A stretch of DNA of 64,000 bases from Lactiplantibacillus dongliensis (GCF_005405105.1 NZ_BJDK01000010.1:1-64000), one strand, 5' to 3'. Positions 8,827-18,231 are shown, counted from the stretch's first letter. Translations and numbers: made by a program. The notes: generated by a model from the letters alone, not told the origin.

Positions 8827-9609
8827 TCAGTCAATCCCATGATCAAATAAATCTTGATACAACGCCAATTCCGCCGGCGTATTCCGACTACTCATGAATT
8901 CAATCGTCCGAGGTGCCTCACTAGTAGGCCGCAAAAGTTGACGCTGCGTTAATTGCGCCGTCAATTGCCGCGCAATACCGTCATACCCCGTATAAACACG
9001 CACTGGACGTGGAATCTTGCTAGTAATCAATTCCTGAATAAATGGATAGTGGGTGCAGCCAAGTACGACCGCATCAATCGGATGTTCCAGCATCGGCGCC
9101 ATTAAATCCGCCAACAAACTTTTAATCTGTGGTAACCCAGCTGATCCTAACTCAATGCGATCAGCTAGACCAGGACAAGGCAAGGAGTAAATATTAGTCC
9201 GCGCGCCAAACTTGGCTAACTGCGCTTGATATTTAGGCAAGCTCAAGGTTAAGGGCGTCCCCATGACTAAAATATGCTGCTCACCAGCATCGACCGCCTC
9301 TTTTAAAGCCGGTTCAATCCCCACAATCGGTAACTCTGGGAATTGGGCCATTAATTGTGGTTTAGCGGCACTGGTCGCCGTATTGCAGGCAATGACCACT
9401 GCTTTGACGGCCCTAGCCTGTAATTGTTCAATGACGTGGCTGGCCAAATGACACACCGTTGTCGCTGATTTCTCCCCATAGGGTGCATTGGCAGAATCGC
9501 CATAAAAAATAAAGTCCTCGTTCGGCAAAACTCGTGCTAGCGTGCGTAATGTACTAATGCCACCCACACCTGAATCAAAAACCCCAATTGGTGCATTTTG
9601 ATCAACCAT
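8827..9609 (-). CDS. murI: Glutamate racemase
   Basis: 260-residue cofactor-independent racemase making D-glutamate for peptidoglycan. The two catalytic cysteines are visible: Cys75 in IACNTATS and Cys185 in LGCTHYP. The N-terminal FDSGVGGIS with its Asp and the YGDSANAPYG substrate-binding motif are intact. Length is normal. It is transcribed alone on the minus strand from the region shared with the divergent oxidase-like gene at 9841. Confidence 0.95.
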   Translation of the reverse strand: MVDQNAPIGVFDSGVGGISTLRTLARVLPNEDFIFYGDSANAPYGEKSATTVCHLASHVIEQLQARAVKAVVIACNTATSAAKPQLMAQFPELPIVGIEPALKEAVDAGEQHILVMGTPLTLSLPKYQAQLAKFGARTNIYSLPCPGLADRIELGSAGLPQIKSLLADLMAPMLEHPIDAVVLGCTHYPFIQELITSKIPRPVRVYTGYDGIARQLTAQLTQRQLLRPTSEAPRTIEFMSSRNTPAELALYQDLFDHGID

Positions 9610-9840
9610 TTTCTAACCCTTCTCAATTAGATTTAATTTTTCGTGATTAATAATATTATATCATGTGACGCCATTATTTTAGGCTAACAAGACCATTGAT
9701 TGTCTTTTTAACTCCAAAAAGTGTAAACTAAGTAATTGTTGATAGTTAAATAATAGTTCAAAAAATATAACTATAATTTATCAATCTGGTTAGTGCCGAC
9801 CGTTATCAGCACCAAAATAATGAAACTCAGGTGATTTATC

Positions 9841-10212
9841 ATGGATGCAAAGTTTTTAGATGTGATGCAGCACGAAGGTCCAGTAACCATCGTGACGATT
9901 AACGCCCACCCAGCCAGCGTGGTCAATACTTGGATGTCATACGTCGACGTTCACGCGGATGACAACTACTTATTAATCCCGGCCGCTGGCATGCACAGTA
10001 TTGAAGCCGACTTTAAGACGGATAACACGGTGACTTTGACAATGGGCAGCAAAGCCGTCGAAGGCACCGTTGGCCCCGGCGCCGGCTTCCACGTTCACGG
10101 AACTGGCGAATTTATCGCCAGTGGGGCAGCCTTTGACACGATGCAAGCCAAGTTTCCTTGGATTCGGGAAGTCTTGAAAGTCACTGTCCATGATATTGAA
10201 CAAAAAATCTAA
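9841..10212 (+). CDS. Pyridoxamine 5'-phosphate oxidase-like (split-barrel FMN) protein
   Basis: 123 residues with the PNPOx-like split beta-barrel pattern: a start such as TIVTINAHPASVVNTW, then DNYLLIPAAGMHSIEADFKTD, and a C-terminal WIREVLKVTVHDIE. It is much shorter than the true PdxH enzyme, so it belongs to the FMN- or flavin-binding PNPOx-like group of unassigned substrate. The ATG at 9841 follows CAGGTGA. Terminator downstream at 10221. Probably monocistronic and divergent from murI. Confidence 0.72.
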   Translation: MDAKFLDVMQHEGPVTIVTINAHPASVVNTWMSYVDVHADDNYLLIPAAGMHSIEADFKTDNTVTLTMGSKAVEGTVGPGAGFHVHGTGEFIASGAAFDTMQAKFPWIREVLKVTVHDIEQKI

Positions 10213-10220
10213 TTAAGCGT

Positions 10221-10266
10221 AACGCTCAGTTAATTGGTTTTACAACCATTGACTGGGCGTTTTTTA
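10221..10266 (+). terminator. Terminator after PNPOx-like gene
   Basis: AACGCTCAGT pairs with ACTGGGCGTT; the inner AATGG/CCATT adds to the stem. Followed by a T-run. Confidence 0.85.
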
Positions 10267-10268
10267 CT

Positions 10269-10305
10269 AAAAAAAACGATTCACCAGTTTAGCTGGCAAA
10301 TCGTT
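10269..10305 (-). terminator. Terminator after lysA
   Basis: On the minus strand AACGATTtgCCAG pairs with CTGGtgAATCGTT, followed by an eight-T run. Confidence 0.9.
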
Positions 10306-10312
10306 TCCATCA

Positions 10313-11638
10313 CTATTTAACATCTTCCGGTGTGGCTAACGGAATATCTAAGCGCGTTAAGTCGGCGTAAGTTTCGCGCTGTACGACTAATTGGCTATGC
10401 CCATTTTCACAAAAGACCACCGCTGGCCGCGGATTACGGTTATAGTTGCTGGCCATTGAATACCCGTAAGCCCCCGTATCTAGCACGGCTAAAACATCAC
10501 CGGGCTTAGTAGCAGGCAATTTTTGATCCCAGATTAACATATCACCGGATTCACAATACTTACCCGCAATCGAGGCAACTTGCTCACTCGGTAAAGTAGG
10601 ATCTTTCGCCAAAACCGCTTCATACTTAGCTTCATAGAGTGCTGGCCGAATATTATCGCCCATTCCACCATCAACCGCCAGATACTTTCGAATCCCCGGA
10701 ATCTCCTTGCTGGCACCTAACGTATACAGCGTCATCCCCGCCGTTGCGACCAGTGAACGCCCCGGTTCAATCCAGATTTCAAGCATTGGTACATGCTTAG
10801 CCTTAGTTTGTGCGATGGTCTCTTTGATAATCGCATCGACAAATTCCGTCGGCAATAATGGCTGATCTTCAGACGTATACTTCACGCCAAAGCCCCCGCC
10901 AACGTTGATGATCTGTGGATAAAAGCCTAATTCGGTCTGCCAACGGGCGAACAACGTCACCAGCTTATCAACGATCATCTTAAACCCATTTAATTCAAAA
11001 ATTTGCGAACCAATATGACAATGAATCCCAATCAAATCTAAGTACGGGGCAGCCTGAGCCTGCTTAACCGCTTTATCAGCTTGATGACTATTCAGGTCAA
11101 AACCAAACTTAGAATCTTCTTGCCCCGTCGAGATGTACTCATGAGTATGCGCTGAGATTCCTGGCGCCACGCGCAACATAATCTTGGTCAGTTGTTCCCG
11201 TTGCGTGGTTAATTGCGTTAATTGGGCCAATTCATAGAAATTATCAACAATAATACAACCGACGCCGTAATCCAAGGCTTCGGTTAATTCGGTCAATGAC
11301 TTATTATTCCCATGAAAGGATAAGTTGGCCATGGGAAAGCCCGCTTGCTTGGCCGTGTACATCTCACCACCCGAAACAACATCACAATGAATCCCGGCTT
11401 GCGCAGCCACCTGATACATCGCAACAGCCGCAAAAGCCTTGCTAGCATAGCTAATCTGATAGTTCACATCATTGGCCTCAAAGACTTGCTTAAATGCTTG
11501 AATCTCTTGCCGAATTGCGCCGGTATCATAGACGTATAGCGGCGTTTGATACTTTTGGACCAAGTCCAGGGTATCCACACCGCCGACGGTTAAATGATGG
11601 GCTGCATTTAAATCGGCATTCGTAATTTGTTCGTTCAC
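10313..11638 (-). CDS. lysA: Diaminopimelate decarboxylase
   Basis: 441-residue PLP-dependent decarboxylase converting meso-diaminopimelate to L-lysine, a fold III (alanine racemase-like) enzyme. The PLP lysine is Lys67 in SYASKAF. Further motifs are the glycine loop VGGGFG, EPGRSLVA, and the C-terminal CESGD with the active-site Cys from the partner subunit. No lysine riboswitch or other lysine genes are adjacent, so it is isolated from the rest of the DAP pathway. Only 40 nt separate it from the terminator of the broken tautomerase gene upstream. Confidence 0.95.
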   Translation of the reverse strand: MNEQITNADLNAAHHLTVGGVDTLDLVQKYQTPLYVYDTGAIRQEIQAFKQVFEANDVNYQISYASKAFAAVAMYQVAAQAGIHCDVVSGGEMYTAKQAGFPMANLSFHGNNKSLTELTEALDYGVGCIIVDNFYELAQLTQLTTQREQLTKIMLRVAPGISAHTHEYISTGQEDSKFGFDLNSHQADKAVKQAQAAPYLDLIGIHCHIGSQIFELNGFKMIVDKLVTLFARWQTELGFYPQIINVGGGFGVKYTSEDQPLLPTEFVDAIIKETIAQTKAKHVPMLEIWIEPGRSLVATAGMTLYTLGASKEIPGIRKYLAVDGGMGDNIRPALYEAKYEAVLAKDPTLPSEQVASIAGKYCESGDMLIWDQKLPATKPGDVLAVLDTGAYGYSMASNYNRNPRPAVVFCENGHSQLVVQRETYADLTRLDIPLATPEDVK

Positions 11639-11676
11639 GATCTAACCTCACTTTTTTCAACAACATGCCAATTTTC

Positions 11677-11706
11677 AAAAAAACCGGCCGTTAAACTGGC
11701 CGGTTG
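11677..11706 (-). terminator. Terminator after the tautomerase pseudogene
   Basis: AACCGGCC pairs with GGCCGGTT around a short loop on either strand; the T-run is on the minus strand. The stem is very strong. Confidence 0.88.
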
Positions 11707-11717
11707 AGACAAACTGC

Positions 11718-11912
11718 TTATTTAGCAGCTTCGTCACTCTTTAAAACACCGCCAACACTATAGCGGTTTGGTTACATTTCACTTAAAATGACATGGATAT
11801 GTTCAGCGGGCGCACCAGTATTCTTGCTAACAGCGGCCGTTACATCTTTAACTAGGCCTTTAAGTTGGTCTTGTGACCGACCGGCAATTAAATCAATGTG
11901 TACGATTGGCAT
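11718..11912 (-). pseudogene. 4-oxalocrotonate tautomerase family gene with in-frame stop
   Basis: The minus strand encodes [19 protein letters not shown]..., a clear 4-oxalocrotonate tautomerase start with catalytic Pro2 (Pro1 after Met removal) and an Arg near position 12. After 46 codons (ending HVILSEM) a TAA at 11772-11774 interrupts the frame. The same frame continues with PNRYSVGGVLKSDEAAK and stops at 11718, as expected for a full 63-64-residue enzyme. GAGGAG precedes the ATG. The gene thus looks recently inactivated by a single nonsense change, or it makes a 46-residue truncated subunit lacking the C-terminal hairpin. A sequencing error is also possible. Confidence 0.85.
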
Positions 11913-11990
11913 CGTTGTCACACTCCTCTATTATCTTTCTAGAATCTAATCATACCTTAATCTTTACGTTTCAGCAACCAAATCAACGAA

Positions 11991-12884
11991 TCAGTTTTTT
12001 AACTGTTGTCGCTGCTCAGTTTGCTCCCGTTCACTCATAAACTTCCCAGTCGTATCAACGGTATTCAAAATATTAATAAATGCCTGCGAGTCAGTCGCGT
12101 TAACGGCTTCTTGCAGGGCATAGAGCTCATAGCGATTGAGGACCACCATCAAGGTCGCATTCGGTTGCCCGGAATACGCCCCTTGCGATGGCATGACCGT
12201 CACGCCACGCAAAATGGCCTGCTGAATCGCAGTCGCCACTGGCTTAGCATCATGCGTCACAATCAACGCTGTCAGCTTCTGATGCCGCGTATGAATTAAA
12301 TCGACTAACCGCGTGGCCGCATAAATCGAAATAATCGTGAATAAGGCGTTTTCCCAACTGAAGACGACCCCCGACATTAAAATAATGATGAAGTTAATAA
12401 TAAACATCAGACTGCCGACCGTTCGCCCCGTCACCCGTTCTAAAACTAAGATGATAATATCAAAACCACCCGTGGAAAAGCCATACCGCATCGTAATCCC
12501 AATACCGATCCCAGTTAAGATACCGCCAAATAAGGCCCCTAATAAAGGATTATGCGCAATATTCACGACTGGCAGTAACACCGCTGCCGCGGACGTTAAA
12601 AAGGCGGTCGCAAAACTCATAATGGTGAATTTATGTCCCAGCTTAAACCAACCCAGTAGCGCAATCGGCATGTTAAACAGTAATATGTAATAACCCGTAT
12701 TAATGTGCAGTCCCAATGGCTTCCCTGCCGAATACAGAATCTGCGCAATCCCATTCACTCCACCGCTAAAGGTATTAGCGGGAATTAGAAACTCATTTAA
12801 TGCAAACGCTGAAACTACCGCTGAGGCGACCATCACGACCAATTGCCATAAAAAGGCCCACCGCGGATTAGAAATGTGTGCCAT
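11991..12884 (-). CDS. YitT-family membrane protein (DUF161/DUF2179)
   Basis: 297 residues. Five to six hydrophobic helices fill residues 12-190 (the YitT membrane domain, with family motifs FSGGVNGIAQ and GFSTGGFDII). A cytoplasmic DUF2179 domain follows from about residue 205 (KLTALIVTHDAKPVATAIQ). Members are widespread in Firmicutes, often in several paralogues, with no settled substrate. It is monocistronic here. A GCAGG-type ribosome site precedes the ATG. Confidence 0.85.
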   Translation of the reverse strand: MAHISNPRWAFLWQLVVMVASAVVSAFALNEFLIPANTFSGGVNGIAQILYSAGKPLGLHINTGYYILLFNMPIALLGWFKLGHKFTIMSFATAFLTSAAAVLLPVVNIAHNPLLGALFGGILTGIGIGITMRYGFSTGGFDIIILVLERVTGRTVGSLMFIINFIIILMSGVVFSWENALFTIISIYAATRLVDLIHTRHQKLTALIVTHDAKPVATAIQQAILRGVTVMPSQGAYSGQPNATLMVVLNRYELYALQEAVNATDSQAFINILNTVDTTGKFMSEREQTEQRQQLKN

Positions 12885-13120
12885 CTGTCCAACCTGCTTT
12901 CCATTATGTTTAATTACATTTATGACGCTTAATGCTGGTTAAAATTGCCGCCGACTGGTTTAGATTGCACCGGCTTGAAAGCCAATCCAACCCGAGTAGC
13001 AACTTCCTGCTCCTAACACCAAGCGTATTTATTATAAGCGAAAAATCCCTTTTTTACCGGTTAAATGATAAAATTAGTTTATAAAAGTTATCATGTTAGT
13101 TAACAGAAAGAAGGCACTTT

Positions 13121-14557
13121 ATGCTGACGCATCAGTTTAATCCCTACTCAGCTTGTACAAGTATTTTAATCGGTAAAAATGCCACGGCCGATGGTTCAAC
13201 CATGATTGGCCGCAATGAAGATTCACGGTCAGCCTGGGCTAAAAAGTTTGTGGTCCACGCCCATCATGAATTCGATCAACCCCAAACCTTTACCTCACAA
13301 GATGCTGATCATCCCTTTACCATGACCTTACCGACGATTCGGGCCAAATATACGGCAACGCCTGAATGGACGCCGAAATACGGGCTTTTTGAAGAAGATG
13401 GCATCAACGAATATGGTGTCGCCATGAGTGCCACGGAAAGCGCCTACTGCAATCCCCGCGTGTTAGCCGCTGACCCCTACGTCAAAGACGGTATCGGCGA
13501 AGAAGCGATGGTTACCGTAACCTTACCGTACATTCACTCCGCCCGCGAAGGCGTACAACGGTTAGGCCAAATTATCGAAGCCCACGGCACTTACGAAACT
13601 AACGGAATTTTATTCAGCGATGCTGAAGAAGTCTGGTACATGGAAACCGGTGCTGGGCATTATTGGGTCGCTGAACGGATTCCCGATGACGGGTACGCGG
13701 TGGTTGCTAACCAACTCGCCATTCAAGAAATCGACTTATCCGATCATGAAAACTATTTATTTGCAAAAAACATTCGTGATTTCGTCGTCGATAACGATCT
13801 AGCCACCAGCGCTAACGGTTTTAACTTCCGAGAAGCTTTCGGAACTCGCGACTTATCCGATCAACATTACAACACACCACGTGTCTGGGATGGGCAACGA
13901 TACTTCAATCCGGAAGTTGAGCAAGATCCAGAATCCTTTGACTTACCTTTCATTCGGCGCGCTAATCGTTTGATCCATATTGACGAAGCCCAACATTATT
14001 TAGCTTCTCATTATGAGGGCACGCCGTTTGACCCCGTTGGCGGTGGCTCTGACGCCGATAAACATCGTTACCGGCCAATTAGTCTCGCTAAGACCCAAGA
14101 GTCTCATGTGCTCCAAATTCGGCCAGATATGCCGGTTGCGTTAAGCGGGATCCATTGGTTAGCCATGGGGGTAGCCGCTGAAAGCGTCTACGTCCCATTC
14201 TATGCCGGTGCCGACACGACGCCAGCAGCCTATCAAGTGGCGACTGAAACTTATGACCCAACATCAGCCTACTGGATCTTCAAGCAGGCGGGGATTCTAG
14301 TCGATGCCCACTACCATGACTTGCACACACAGCTGCAAACGGTGCAAAAAGACTTGATGATTGCATTAGGCCATCACGTGATAACGACCGATGCTCAGGC
14401 TAAACAAACCGCCGCCGACTTAACGACATTATTAACAGCGGCTAACGAACAAGCCGCGACCCTCACTCTCACCAAGATGACCGCGTTAATTGCTGATTTA
14501 ATTACAGCTAGCACCGACTTTTCACCGCTGAATTATCAAACTGATTTGAATCTATAA
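13121..14557 (+). CDS. pepD: C69-family dipeptidase (PepD)
   Basis: 478-residue Ntn-hydrolase dipeptidase, cytoplasmic, acting in peptide utilisation. The predicted N-terminal nucleophile is Cys12 in SACTSILIGKNATADGSTM, followed by the conserved IGRNEDS. An 11-residue leader precedes the cysteine, so self-processing or aminopeptidase trimming would be needed to expose it, as reported for other C69 members with short propeptides. AAGAAGG precedes the ATG. Terminator directly downstream. Confidence 0.9.
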   Translation: MLTHQFNPYSACTSILIGKNATADGSTMIGRNEDSRSAWAKKFVVHAHHEFDQPQTFTSQDADHPFTMTLPTIRAKYTATPEWTPKYGLFEEDGINEYGVAMSATESAYCNPRVLAADPYVKDGIGEEAMVTVTLPYIHSAREGVQRLGQIIEAHGTYETNGILFSDAEEVWYMETGAGHYWVAERIPDDGYAVVANQLAIQEIDLSDHENYLFAKNIRDFVVDNDLATSANGFNFREAFGTRDLSDQHYNTPRVWDGQRYFNPEVEQDPESFDLPFIRRANRLIHIDEAQHYLASHYEGTPFDPVGGGSDADKHRYRPISLAKTQESHVLQIRPDMPVALSGIHWLAMGVAAESVYVPFYAGADTTPAAYQVATETYDPTSAYWIFKQAGILVDAHYHDLHTQLQTVQKDLMIALGHHVITTDAQAKQTAADLTTLLTAANEQAATLTLTKMTALIADLITASTDFSPLNYQTDLNL

Positions 14558-14566
14558 GCCCGACTG

Positions 14567-14598
14567 AACGACTGCCAATTGATTGGTGGTCGTTTTTT
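14567..14598 (+). terminator. Terminator after pepD
   Basis: AACGACtgCCAAT pairs with ATTGGtgGTCGTT, followed by TTTT. Confidence 0.88.
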
Positions 14599-14678
14599 GT
14601 TGTCAGCTAGTACCATGCGTCTTTGCTTGCCACTCTAATTGTCGACTAGAGCATAAGCTAATATTGTAGTAAACAACT

Positions 14679-14720
14679 AAAAAGAACCATCTGGCCACTA
14701 ACTATGGCAAGACAGTTCTT
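14679..14720 (-). terminator. Terminator after SPFH gene
   Basis: On the minus strand AAGAACtGTCTtGCCA pairs with TGGCcAGATgGTTCTT, followed by T residues. Confidence 0.85.
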
Positions 14721-14742
14721 CAAAATAACGTTATCAATCGCT

Positions 14743-15609
14743 TTACTTGATGTTCGACGTATTAATCATCGGTTGCGTCCCACGCTCCGATATAATGGTC
14801 ACCATGAGGTTGTTCATCAACTGAAGCTTCTTATCGTCCGAAATCTTCATGCCGGTATCTTTTTCCAGCCGCTGAATCGTTTCTTCAGTAATTGAGACGG
14901 CCCCTTCAACGATCACCTTACGGGCAGATAGAATTGCCGATGATTGCTGCCGTTGTAACATGGCGCTGGCAATTTCTGTGGCGTAGGCTAAGTGCGTCAA
15001 TCGGGTTTCGACAATTTCCACACCGGCGACATTTAATCGTTCTTGTAATTCTTGCGTTAACCGATCTGAAACTTCGGTTGGATTACTCCGCAACGTTAAC
15101 TTTTCTTGATCATCGAAAGTATCGTATGGATATTCAGAAGCCACGTGCCGCACCGCAGATTCACTTTGAATTTCGACGAATTGTTCATAGTCATCCACGG
15201 CAAACAAGGCCATACTTGTATCAACGACTTTAAAGACAATGACCGCCGCAATCTCAACCGGATTCCCGCGTAAGTCATTCACTTTTAGAATGGCACTGTT
15301 AAAGTTACGCACCCGCAACGAAATCGAAAATTTATTCGTCAACGGCACTGTCATAAATAACCCCGAGTCTCGAATCGTCCCAATATACCGGCCAAAAAAA
15401 GTTAACACTTTCGCTTGGTTCGGGCCAATGATGGTCAGCGAACTGGCCCCAAACGCAGCCACAATAATTAGTAGCGCCCCTAACAAGATACTAATCATGT
15501 TATCCCCGGTGCCACCTTGCCAAATCAACCAACCCCCGGCGATCACGAACAAGATTGCTAGAACTAAGCCAATATACCCATTAATATGAAAAACTTGTTT
15601 TTCCTTCAA
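14743..15609 (-). CDS. SPFH/band 7 domain membrane protein
   Basis: 288 residues. Two N-terminal hydrophobic segments (IGLVLAILFVIAGGWLIW and ISILLGALLIIVAAFGA) anchor the protein. The SPFH domain follows from about residue 60 (IIGPNQAKVLTFFGRYIGTIRDSGLF) with the conserved RNFNSAILKVNDLRGNPVEIAAVIVFKV stretch. The C-terminal helix contains ASAMLQRQQSSAILSARK, a coiled-coil segment used for oligomerisation. Likely a membrane scaffold or stress protein. It is monocistronic and unrelated to the adjacent rplS operon. Confidence 0.88.
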   Translation of the reverse strand: MKEKQVFHINGYIGLVLAILFVIAGGWLIWQGGTGDNMISILLGALLIIVAAFGASSLTIIGPNQAKVLTFFGRYIGTIRDSGLFMTVPLTNKFSISLRVRNFNSAILKVNDLRGNPVEIAAVIVFKVVDTSMALFAVDDYEQFVEIQSESAVRHVASEYPYDTFDDQEKLTLRSNPTEVSDRLTQELQERLNVAGVEIVETRLTHLAYATEIASAMLQRQQSSAILSARKVIVEGAVSITEETIQRLEKDTGMKISDDKKLQLMNNLMVTIISERGTQPMINTSNIK

Positions 15610-15796
15610 TTTAAAGTCCCCCTTTGATCACAGTATACACGTCTCATCGACTGGAACCTAATACGATTGTCCCACGCTTGGGGCCTATTATAGTGGTACC
15701 CGACCGCAAGTTCTTGCTTAAAACCTACTTTACTAAGCATCCTTAACTAACCCATACAATTGGTCTACCATCATTGATTGAAGCCTAATTAGGCGT

Positions 15797-15830
15797 AAAA
15801 AAAGAGCCAACTGATAAACTCAGTCGACTC
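15797..15830 (-). terminator. Terminator after rplS
   Basis: On the minus strand GAGTCGACTGA pairs with TCAGTTGGCTC, followed by TTTTTTT. Confidence 0.88.
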
Positions 15831-15885
15831 AATTTCATCTTTATTGTTAACTTACGCTACCAATAAATGATTAATTTGCTTGGAT

Positions 15886-16242
15886 TTAGCCACGACGGCG
15901 TTCTGGAATCCGAGCAGCCTTACCATGTAAGTCACGCAAGTAGTACAACTTAGCACGACGGACACGACCTTGACGTACAACATCGATTGATGCAACACGT
16001 GGTGTGTGTAATGGGAAAGTCCGTTCAACACCGACACCGTTACTGATCTTACGAACAGTATAGGTTTCGCTGATACCAGAACCGTGACGCTTGATAACGA
16101 CACCTTCGAATAATTGGATCCGTTCACGGGTCCCTTCAACAACGCGGGCATGTACCCGTACCGTATCCCCAGCTCGGAAATCAGGAATATCTGTCCGAAG
16201 TTGGTCGTTAGTGATCTTTTCGATCAATTGATTTTGACGCAT
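15886..16242 (-). CDS. rplS: 50S ribosomal protein L19
   Basis: 118-residue L19, at the 30S-50S interface. The whole sequence matches the family, from the N-terminal helix to [31 protein letters not shown] and the C-terminal [18 protein letters not shown]. It has its own promoter in the 115-nt gap after trmD, so it can be expressed separately from rpsP-trmD. GAAAGGAAG precedes the ATG. Confidence 0.97.
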   Translation of the reverse strand: MRQNQLIEKITNDQLRTDIPDFRAGDTVRVHARVVEGTRERIQLFEGVVIKRHGSGISETYTVRKISNGVGVERTFPLHTPRVASIDVVRQGRVRRAKLYYLRDLHGKAARIPERRRG

Positions 16243-16320
16243 AATTTATTTCTTCCTTTCGCCGATATTCGTGACAACTTGGTCAGCGGAATGTCGTTAA
16301 TGGGCGTAATAGCCAATAAA
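16243..16320 (-). promoter_or_regulatory. 5' leader of rplS, candidate L19 leader RNA
   Basis: About 75 nt lie between the predicted transcription start and the rplS ATG. Firmicutes often carry an autoregulatory L19 leader here. I see a GC-containing segment (GGCTATTACGCCCATTAACG) that could fold, but no decisive structure, so this is positional inference. Confidence 0.35.
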
Positions 16321-16321
16321 C

Positions 16322-16350
16322 AGAATAACATACCCATCAAACCAGTGCAA
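16322..16350 (-). promoter_or_regulatory. Sigma-A promoter of rplS
   Basis: On the minus strand TTGCAC (16350-16345), 17-bp spacer, TATTCT (16327-16322), between trmD and rplS. Confidence 0.7.
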
Positions 16351-16357
16351 GGATTCT

Positions 16358-17098
16358 TTACAAATCTTCAGCATCAGCTTGAATATCGGCTAACAGTTGG
16401 CGAGCCTGACCGCTAAGCTTTAGGTCGGCTAACATATCAGGGCGACGTTCGTAGGTTCGCTTCAAAGCTTGTTGTAGTCGCCAGTCATCGATTTTACCGT
16501 GATCACCACTCAACAAGATATCTGGCACCTTTAACCCCCGGAAATCGGCCGGCCGGGTATATTGAGGATATTCGAGTAAGCCGCTTGAAAATGAGTCGCC
16601 AGGAGCGGATTCGGCATTGCCCAAGACCCCTGGAATCAATCGGACGGTGGCATCAATCATCACCATCGCGCCCAGTTCGCCACCGGTCAAGACATAGTCA
16701 CCTAATGAGACTTCATCCGTCACTAATGACCGAATCCGTTCATCATAGCCTTCATAGTGACCACAGATAAAGGTTAGGTGGTCTTCTTTGGCGAAATCTT
16801 CCGCGACGCTTTGGTTAAACTGAACGCCAGCTGGATCTAACAAGATAACGCGCCCCTTTGCCGGATGCTTTTCCTGCACATCGGCTAAAGCGTCAAAGAT
16901 CGGTTGGGGTTGGAGTAGCATGCCAGCGCCACCGCCATATGGATAATCATCGACATGGTTGTGCTTATCCGTTGTATAGTCGCGAAAGTTCGTGACCCCG
17001 ACATCAATGACCTTATTTTCAATGGCATTGCCGATCATCGATGCATGCAACGGCCCATCGAACATCTGTGGAAATAAGCTTAAAATATCGATCCGCAT
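16358..17098 (-). CDS. trmD: tRNA (guanine-37-N1)-methyltransferase
   Basis: 246-residue SPOUT methyltransferase that makes m1G37 in tRNAs reading CNN codons and so prevents frameshifting. Its trefoil-knot SAM-binding region is visible ([37 protein letters not shown]). Full family length. The ATG overlaps the rimM stop in TAATG (1-nt overlap), so translation is probably coupled to rimM. Confidence 0.96.
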   Translation of the reverse strand: MRIDILSLFPQMFDGPLHASMIGNAIENKVIDVGVTNFRDYTTDKHNHVDDYPYGGGAGMLLQPQPIFDALADVQEKHPAKGRVILLDPAGVQFNQSVAEDFAKEDHLTFICGHYEGYDERIRSLVTDEVSLGDYVLTGGELGAMVMIDATVRLIPGVLGNAESAPGDSFSSGLLEYPQYTRPADFRGLKVPDILLSGDHGKIDDWRLQQALKRTYERRPDMLADLKLSGQARQLLADIQADAEDL

Positions 17099-17622
17099 TA
17101 GTCGATCAATCCTTCCATCAATTCCACCGTGACCGTTCCTGCGTCCAAATCAACGGTTTTAATCACTTGAGGAATCTTTGGTAATAACACATCACTTTGC
17201 CCGTGGTCACGTTGGACGACCCAGACATCGTTAGCGCCGGGTGACAAGATTTCTTTGATCTTACCCAGAGTCTCACCGTCCGTCGTCACTACCGTTAAGC
17301 CGATGATTTGGTGATAATAATATTCGCCGGCTGGTAAGTCGTGCAACGTTTCCGCGGCAATCTTAATGGTCCAACCTTTATATTTTTCAACGTCGTTTAT
17401 ATTGTCTAACCCTTTAAATGTCAGGAAAAAGAGCCCTTTTTGTGTCCGTGATTTGTCAACTGTCACTTTAACACTACCAGTCGTGGCATCCGCGTCCTTA
17501 AATAAAAAGAGTTGTTGCCCTTTGGCGAAGCGTTTTTCTGGGAAATCAGTAATCACAACGACTTTGACTTCACCACGAATGCCGTGTGTATTCACTAATG
17601 TTCCGACTCGATAATAATCCAT
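17098..17622 (-). CDS. rimM: 16S rRNA processing protein RimM
   Basis: 174-residue 30S maturation factor. The N-terminal RimM domain begins [21 protein letters not shown]; a PRC-barrel domain follows from about residue 95 ([18 protein letters not shown]). A long upstream extension of the same frame reads through the khpA region and the terminator hairpin and is not real. AGGAGG lies 8 nt before the ATG at 17622. It overlaps trmD by one base. RimM helps S19/S13 assembly in the 30S head. Confidence 0.94.
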   Translation of the reverse strand: MDYYRVGTLVNTHGIRGEVKVVVITDFPEKRFAKGQQLFLFKDADATTGSVKVTVDKSRTQKGLFFLTFKGLDNINDVEKYKGWTIKIAAETLHDLPAGEYYYHQIIGLTVVTTDGETLGKIKEILSPGANDVWVVQRDHGQSDVLLPKIPQVIKTVDLDAGTVTVELMEGLID

Positions 17623-17649
17623 ATACTGGCCTCCTAGTATGATTGTAAT

Positions 17650-17699
17650 AAAAAAGCTCCTGAACAAAACATTGCTGCTTCGCTCAAGAGTTTTTTTTC
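17650..17699 (-). terminator. Intra-operon hairpin between khpA and rimM
   Basis: On the minus strand AAACTCtTGA pairs with TCAgGAGCTTTT around a loop of about 20 nt and ends in a T-run. It begins within the last codons of khpA and ends about 28 nt before rimM, so it could attenuate transcription into rimM-trmD. Confidence 0.7.
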
Positions 17700-17941
17700 T
17701 GTCCATCTTCGATCGTAAGACGAACTCGTTTAGGTCCTGAAACCCGGACACTATACACGATCGTACGAATTGCTGAAGCAACCCGTCCCTGGCGACCAAT
17801 GACCCGGCCGATATCCTCGGGATTAACCGTTAAGTTATATTCCAAGTAACGATTGGTTTCTTTGAAACTAACCGCAATATCGTTCGGATATTGAACGAGG
17901 GGCGTTACGACCGTGGTGATTAAAGCTTTAATATCTGCCAT
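17684..17941 (-). CDS. khpA: KhpA-type KH-domain RNA-binding protein
   Basis: 85-residue single KH domain. The GxxG-type loop is in EDIGRVIGRQGRVASAIR. Partner in the KhpA/KhpB pair that controls cell elongation and RNA binding in lactobacilli and streptococci, from family knowledge. It lies between rpsP (17 nt upstream) and rimM, the usual place. The last codons overlap a terminator-like hairpin. Confidence 0.93.
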   Translation of the reverse strand: MADIKALITTVVTPLVQYPNDIAVSFKETNRYLEYNLTVNPEDIGRVIGRQGRVASAIRTIVYSVRVSGPKRVRLTIEDGQKKNS

Positions 17942-17958
17942 GATCTATTACCGCTTTA

Positions 17959-18231
17959 TTATTTAGTGAACTTAGCTTCATGATACTTCTTCATGATACC
18001 GGCTTTGGATAAAATATTCTTAACCGTATCTGAAGGTTGAGCACCATTGTTCAACCAACCGAGGATATCTTCCTCTTCAAGTTTGACTTGGGCTGGTTCT
18101 GTAAGTGGGTTGTATGTGCCGACTTGGGCGATAAAACGACCATCACGTGGTGACCGTGAGTCTGCAACGACAATCCGGTAAAATGGATTTTTCTTAGAAC
18201 CCATCCGCTTTAGACGAATCTTGACTGACAT
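17959..18231 (-). CDS. rpsP: 30S ribosomal protein S16
   Basis: 90-residue S16, an assembly protein of the 30S body. It starts [26 protein letters not shown], which identifies the family. First gene of rpsP-khpA-rimM-trmD. GGGAGGTG precedes the ATG. Confidence 0.97.
   Translation of the reverse strand: MSVKIRLKRMGSKKNPFYRIVVADSRSPRDGRFIAQVGTYNPLTEPAQVKLEEEDILGWLNNGAQPSDTVKNILSKAGIMKKYHEAKFTK

Noticed and set aside
11639-11717. Lysine riboswitch upstream of lysA
   Set aside because: The gap between lysA and the tautomerase pseudogene is filled by a terminator and is too short for an L-box.
15852-16151. 99-codon minus-strand frame over rplS
   Set aside because: Out-of-frame shadow of the L19 gene, which is certain.
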